NCBI GenBank assembly: GCA_030062745.1
Contig: CP099841.1
Coordinates: forward strand, 18,913,398-18,977,397
Length of the DNA stretch: 64,000 bases
Reading direction: 5' to 3'
Origin: Capitulum mitella
Taxonomy: Eukaryota > Arthropoda > Thecostraca > Pollicipedomorpha > Pollicipedidae
The notes beneath the pieces are model-generated. The model was not told where the DNA came from. It did not search any database and saw nothing but the letters and a program-made list of their open reading frames with translations. Of this stretch, positions 61,201 to 64,000 are shown one piece after another. The position numbers were made by a program, and so were the translations under genes. How positions within the stretch are numbered: the first letter of the stretch is position 1; every line of letters begins with the position of its first letter.

Positions 61201-61995
61201 TGCACTTATCAGTAACTATGCATCCGAAGGCGAAAGTTGGGCTAAGCTGCTGCTCGTCTCACATGATTTTGTGTGTTCAGGAAAGATTGCATATCGTATT
61301 AGTACATATACTCTTGCACTGAAGCAAACAGGTTAACATTTTCCTCAACGTGTGAAATATTTGGCAGCCTTTTTATTTTGCTCTTTGACTCAAAGGTTAC
61401 GTATTACAAAAACTGCCGTCAAAATTTGCTTTTAACAACCTAGACTGTCTTAAGGCGAAAACTTGTTATCGTCTGCCTAAAAAAATTCAGCTGAATGTCA
61501 ACATTACTAGACTTAAAAAGCCATCCCAAAGGACAGGAAAAAGGGTGCCTGTGTAACAAACGAAGCGCCCTAAGTAATGACAACGACGACAAGAGCGCAG
61601 CATATCATCCACGCTCCAACAGCTCTTTTGTATCTACCAATGGTCGCAGCATTGCAATGCTCATACGGTATGACAGAACGGCCATTCTGTTTGCCAGGCG
61701 TTTATTTGTGCGGAAACGAATCCGGACGTGATGAGGAATCTGCAAATAGTAATTCCTATGTTTTAAATATATTCTTTGAGCACGAAAAGAAAGACCTCAA
61801 CCAGACCACAAAGATTATACCTGTCACGTAGATGTGCCCTCCCGCCTTTCGCGGGGGGGGGACGCTCACCTGCAGACGCATGAGTCATCCGGGCAGATGA
61901 TGTCGGGAGCAGGCTTCAGTATGTTGGCGGGCTGCCCCGAGACGGCCTGCAGGCCTGCCGAACAGTGATGGACGCAGGCGTTGAAGGGGCGAACA
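55298..61995 (-). CDS. Chitin-binding protein with Thr/Pro mucin-like linker, gene B1 (5' end incomplete)
   Basis: Exon about 61995-61870 (ACVHHCSAGLQA...CPDDSCVC, donor gtgagc) joins in phase to exon 56144-55298 (acceptor tttag, stop TAG). The splice completes the first six-Cys chitin-binding domain (CPDDSC...LPSNVDC). A Thr/Pro linker of about 190 residues follows, made of PTTTTT units. A second domain (CTIPCSKRDG...ASAGC) ends in CDL. The plan is that of insect peritrophins and intestinal mucins: chitin binding at both ends of an O-glycosylated spacer. The intron is 5.7 kb and full of repeats. No 3' splice site is visible before 61995 and an in-frame TAA lies about 20 bases upstream. The 5' exons are therefore missing, and the copy's counterpart of A's first exon would fall where the LINE at 62650 now lies. 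Confidence 0.72.
55490..56010 (-). repeat. 18/15-bp coding minisatellite (Pro-Thr4-5)
   Basis: About 28 units of CCA-ACC-type codons encoding PTTTTT or PTTTT. A longer unit of about 105 bp is itself duplicated (about 55626-55830). The complement is GGT-rich, which produces the long Gly- and Val-rich ORFs on the plus strand; these are artefacts. Confidence 0.93.
56528..56640 (-). repeat. Penelope-like terminal fragment with hammerhead-like core, copy 1
   Basis: On the minus strand TTGACGA (56625-56619) is followed by a short GC stem, GGCC, GAAAC (56606-56602) and GTTGAGTC. It is the reverse-complement relative of 60955-61063. Order and spacing follow the CTGANGA-stem-GAAA core of hammerhead motifs found in Penelope-like element repeats (established knowledge). 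Assignment here is by motif only. Confidence 0.45.
58481..58539. repeat. Perfect palindrome, 28-bp arms with 3-base spacer
   Basis: 58481-58508 and 58512-58539 are exact reverse complements, separated by tgc. Confidence 0.97.
59180..59345 (+). repeat. Short dispersed repeat, copy 2 (partner 48990-49170)
   Basis: Same order of shared blocks as copy 1, with 'aaaattggcgg' at about 59218 and 'gtgctgaggtgtaccc' at about 59311. Confidence 0.65.
60955..61063 (+). repeat. Penelope-like terminal fragment with hammerhead-like core, copy 2
   Basis: CTGGCGA (60956-60962), GCC..GGC stem, GAAAC (60975-60979), GTTGAGTC. The sequence beyond it to 'gtatactgaaggt' mirrors 56528-56640. Confidence 0.45.
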
Positions 61996-62004
61996 AGCAT
62001 AGGT

Positions 62005-62400
62005 TAGGGAACATTTTTCGTCACATTGTGGCCATTGTGACGCTCTCGGCACGATGGCCACATGGCCACATCTCTCCGTTGGCCGTATGGGCGGTCAACG
62101 GATATTGTCGTATCATGACTGTGGTGTGTTTTGCGTGAATTCTTTACAAGACGAGGGAAGTATGTTATAATGACCTCTACCTTCAGAACCAAGGCTCTTC
62201 CGCCCTGGACAGGAAGGTACCATTCTGTTGGGTCTTCGGTACCATTCTAGTTCTGCATGGCCATGCTTTGGCAGAAAATAAGCTACATTACACGGATGTT
62301 TCAGTGCCCTTTGTGAAGTCATTTCATTTCTCGCAACAGCTGTCATAACGGCATCAATAAGCTGAGAGGTTTCCGAATACTGAGGTACCCAGGGTGATAA
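62005..62400. repeat. Duplicated block B partner of 40095-40465
   Basis: See the copy at 40095. Here it begins within about 15 bases of the chitin-binding exon, whereas in A the 3.4-kb transposon and a further 110 bases intervene. Confidence 0.8.
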
Positions 62401-62649
62401 AATCATTTGTTGGGAGCGATGGCTTGAGATTATGAGACTTCCGAAAACTGTTCGAGAAGCGGCGAATATGATTTCAGACAATTTCTTTCCAATCATTGCG
62501 GCACGTCAAATGTTATCATCTCTGAAGGGGGGGGGGGGGTCGAGACCCTTCATCCCCAGAACTCCAGCCACGTAACGTGAGCTTTGTGGTGAAAAAACGT
62601 TAATTATGATTTTAATTCCCGTCAGAGCACTTTTCATGACATCAGCCAA

Positions 62650-64000
62650 CTGCTGCGTTGCGTAAGAGGGCTTTGTACAAACCTCTCGGGAAACCCTCAT
62701 TTCGTGTTACGGTATTCTGCCCGGCAACCCGCCCACCCAACACCAGGTCCCCAACTCCTCTCCTCCACTCAGTTCCCCCCCTCCCCCCACCCGGGCCCAA
62801 ACCCCTCCCCCACCACGTCCCAAGAAAGCCCCAATCCAAATCCTCTCAGACCCCCGCTCCCGCCTCCACGACATCCACCGGGACTCAGTGTGACAGGCCA
62901 TCCACGGCAAACGTGGCCTGCCAGACTGAGCCCCAAGCCGGACCAATCACCCGATCCAAAACCAGCATCACCTCCCTGGTCCGGCGTGTCACACCGCCAG
63001 CCATGACCCGACGCCGTCTCCGCAGACCCCTAAACCTTGCGGATTCGGTCTCCGACACCCCCACGACACGCCGTATCCGTCCCACTCCACCCCCCATGTC
63101 TTAAATCATGACACACATTCTCCAATGGAATGTGGGCGGCATTCCATCTCGCTTCACCGAATTCAAAACTGAACTAACACAACGCAAAAATCTACTCCTG
63201 GCCGCCCTCCAGGAGACACATCTGCGAGACACAGATTCCCACTGGACACGCATCCCAAACTTCACGTGGCACGTTGACAATGTCAACGGGCCAACCAGAA
63301 GAGGGGGAGCTGCCATTCTCATTGCCAACAGCATCCCCCACAGCAGAATTAACGTAAACAGTCACTTAAATTGCGTAGCCATAAACCTAAAAATCAACCA
63401 CATACAAACCACCATTATTTCAATATACCTCCCACCCACAGAACCAGACCCCACACTACACGACCTCACCACCCTCATCTCACAACTTCCACACCCAGTG
63501 CTGATTCTGGGAGACATCAACGCTCACCACCCCAGCTGGGGGAGCCACATAACAACCAACAGAGGACACATGATACACACATTTATCGAGAATCAAAATC
63601 TTACACTGCTAAACACCGGGGCCGCCACCAGATACAACCCCAGATTAGGGGCTGTAGACAGCGCAATAGACATTTCGTGCTGCAACCCGCGCATTAGTCA
63701 TCTTTTTGAATGGTCGGTCGAGGACGACCCCGGACTGAGCGACCACTACCCAATACACATTAAGCTCAGCTCCGCTGCAATCCACCATACCAAACTCCAC
63801 GCACCCACATGGAATTTAAAAAGGGCGGACTGGCCAAAATACGAGGCTACGGTGGACCTCGCACTAGTAAATTCAACGGACCACACCATAAGTGAGGTCT
63901 TAGGAGCCATCAGCTCAGCAGCACAGGCCACCGTCCCAAAATAAAAAAAAACCCGAAATAAGGCATCAGCGCCTTGGTGGACCCCGGAATGCCAACAAGC
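62650..64000 (+). mobile_element. Non-LTR retrotransposon 5' part: Pro-rich ORF1 fragment and AP-endonuclease ORF2
   Basis: 62658-63104 is a Pro/Thr/Arg-rich ORF with no visible zinc knuckles, probably the tail of ORF1. ORF2 starts at 63108, three bases after the ORF1 stop. It is an EEP-type endonuclease: Asn8 (LQWNVGG), Glu36 (LQETHL), Asp136/Asn138 (GDINAHHPSWGS) and Ser211-Asp212-His213 (SDHYP), as in Jockey/I-type LINEs. ORF2 meets TAA at 63942-63944 but continues in the same frame as KKTRNKASAPWWTPECQQ, the usual linker toward the RT domain, to the window edge. One nonsense or assembly lesion therefore separates it from a longer ORF2. Confidence 0.85.

Larger units (their letters stand above)
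57000..61860. other. Intron of gene B1: no further gene recognised
   Basis: Short ORFs only. Contains G homopolymers beside gcatggcc..ttggcta motifs (about 58076-58115), a perfect palindrome, a (TG)n tract (about 58583-58615), repeat copy 59180-59345 and the second Penelope-like fragment. Confidence 0.5.

Overview
This is a eukaryotic, animal nuclear window. Genes have GT-AG introns and signal-peptide exons, and repeats dominate. The multi-domain peritrophin-type chitin-binding genes point to an arthropod. Short introns and GC-rich coding exons in an AT-rich, transposon-packed background would fit a crustacean such as a barnacle, but the species is inferred, not shown.

Layout. (1) 0.24-4.2 kb, + strand: a complete eight-exon short-chain dehydrogenase/reductase of the SDR16C (retinol dehydrogenase / 17-beta-HSD-like) type. 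(2) 9.0-10.4 kb, - strand: an intact leucine-rich-repeat type I membrane protein with its whole coding region in one exon. (3) 10.4-33 kb: no convincing host gene. It holds four kinds of repeat: TTAA-bounded (piggyBac-type) non-autonomous elements carrying AGGTCA half-sites, a 3.3-kb element with roughly 400-bp inverted ends and a degenerate minisatellite core, a small hAT-type MITE, and an unrelated 1-kb repeat present twice in opposite orientation. (4) 34.0-41.4 kb, - strand: chitin-binding gene A, with a TATA promoter and signal-peptide exon, a composite transposon lodged at one exon edge, and a one-base frameshift. (5) 41.8-52.5 kb: non-LTR retrotransposon remnants, including one LINE nested inside another with a readable target-site duplication, plus a second minisatellite element. 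(6) 52.6-62.4 kb, - strand: a diverged duplicate of block 4. It contains a broken chitin-binding gene (B2) and a chitin-binding gene with a long Thr/Pro mucin-like linker (B1). (7) 62.6-64.0 kb, + strand: the 5' part of another non-LTR element with an AP-type endonuclease.

Gene function. The chitin-binding genes form a local cluster of secreted proteins that probably bind cuticle or peritrophic matrix. The SDR and LRR genes are unrelated neighbours. The strongest comparative signal is the A/B duplication: each copy shows where the other was hit by a transposon, a frameshift or a nonsense change.
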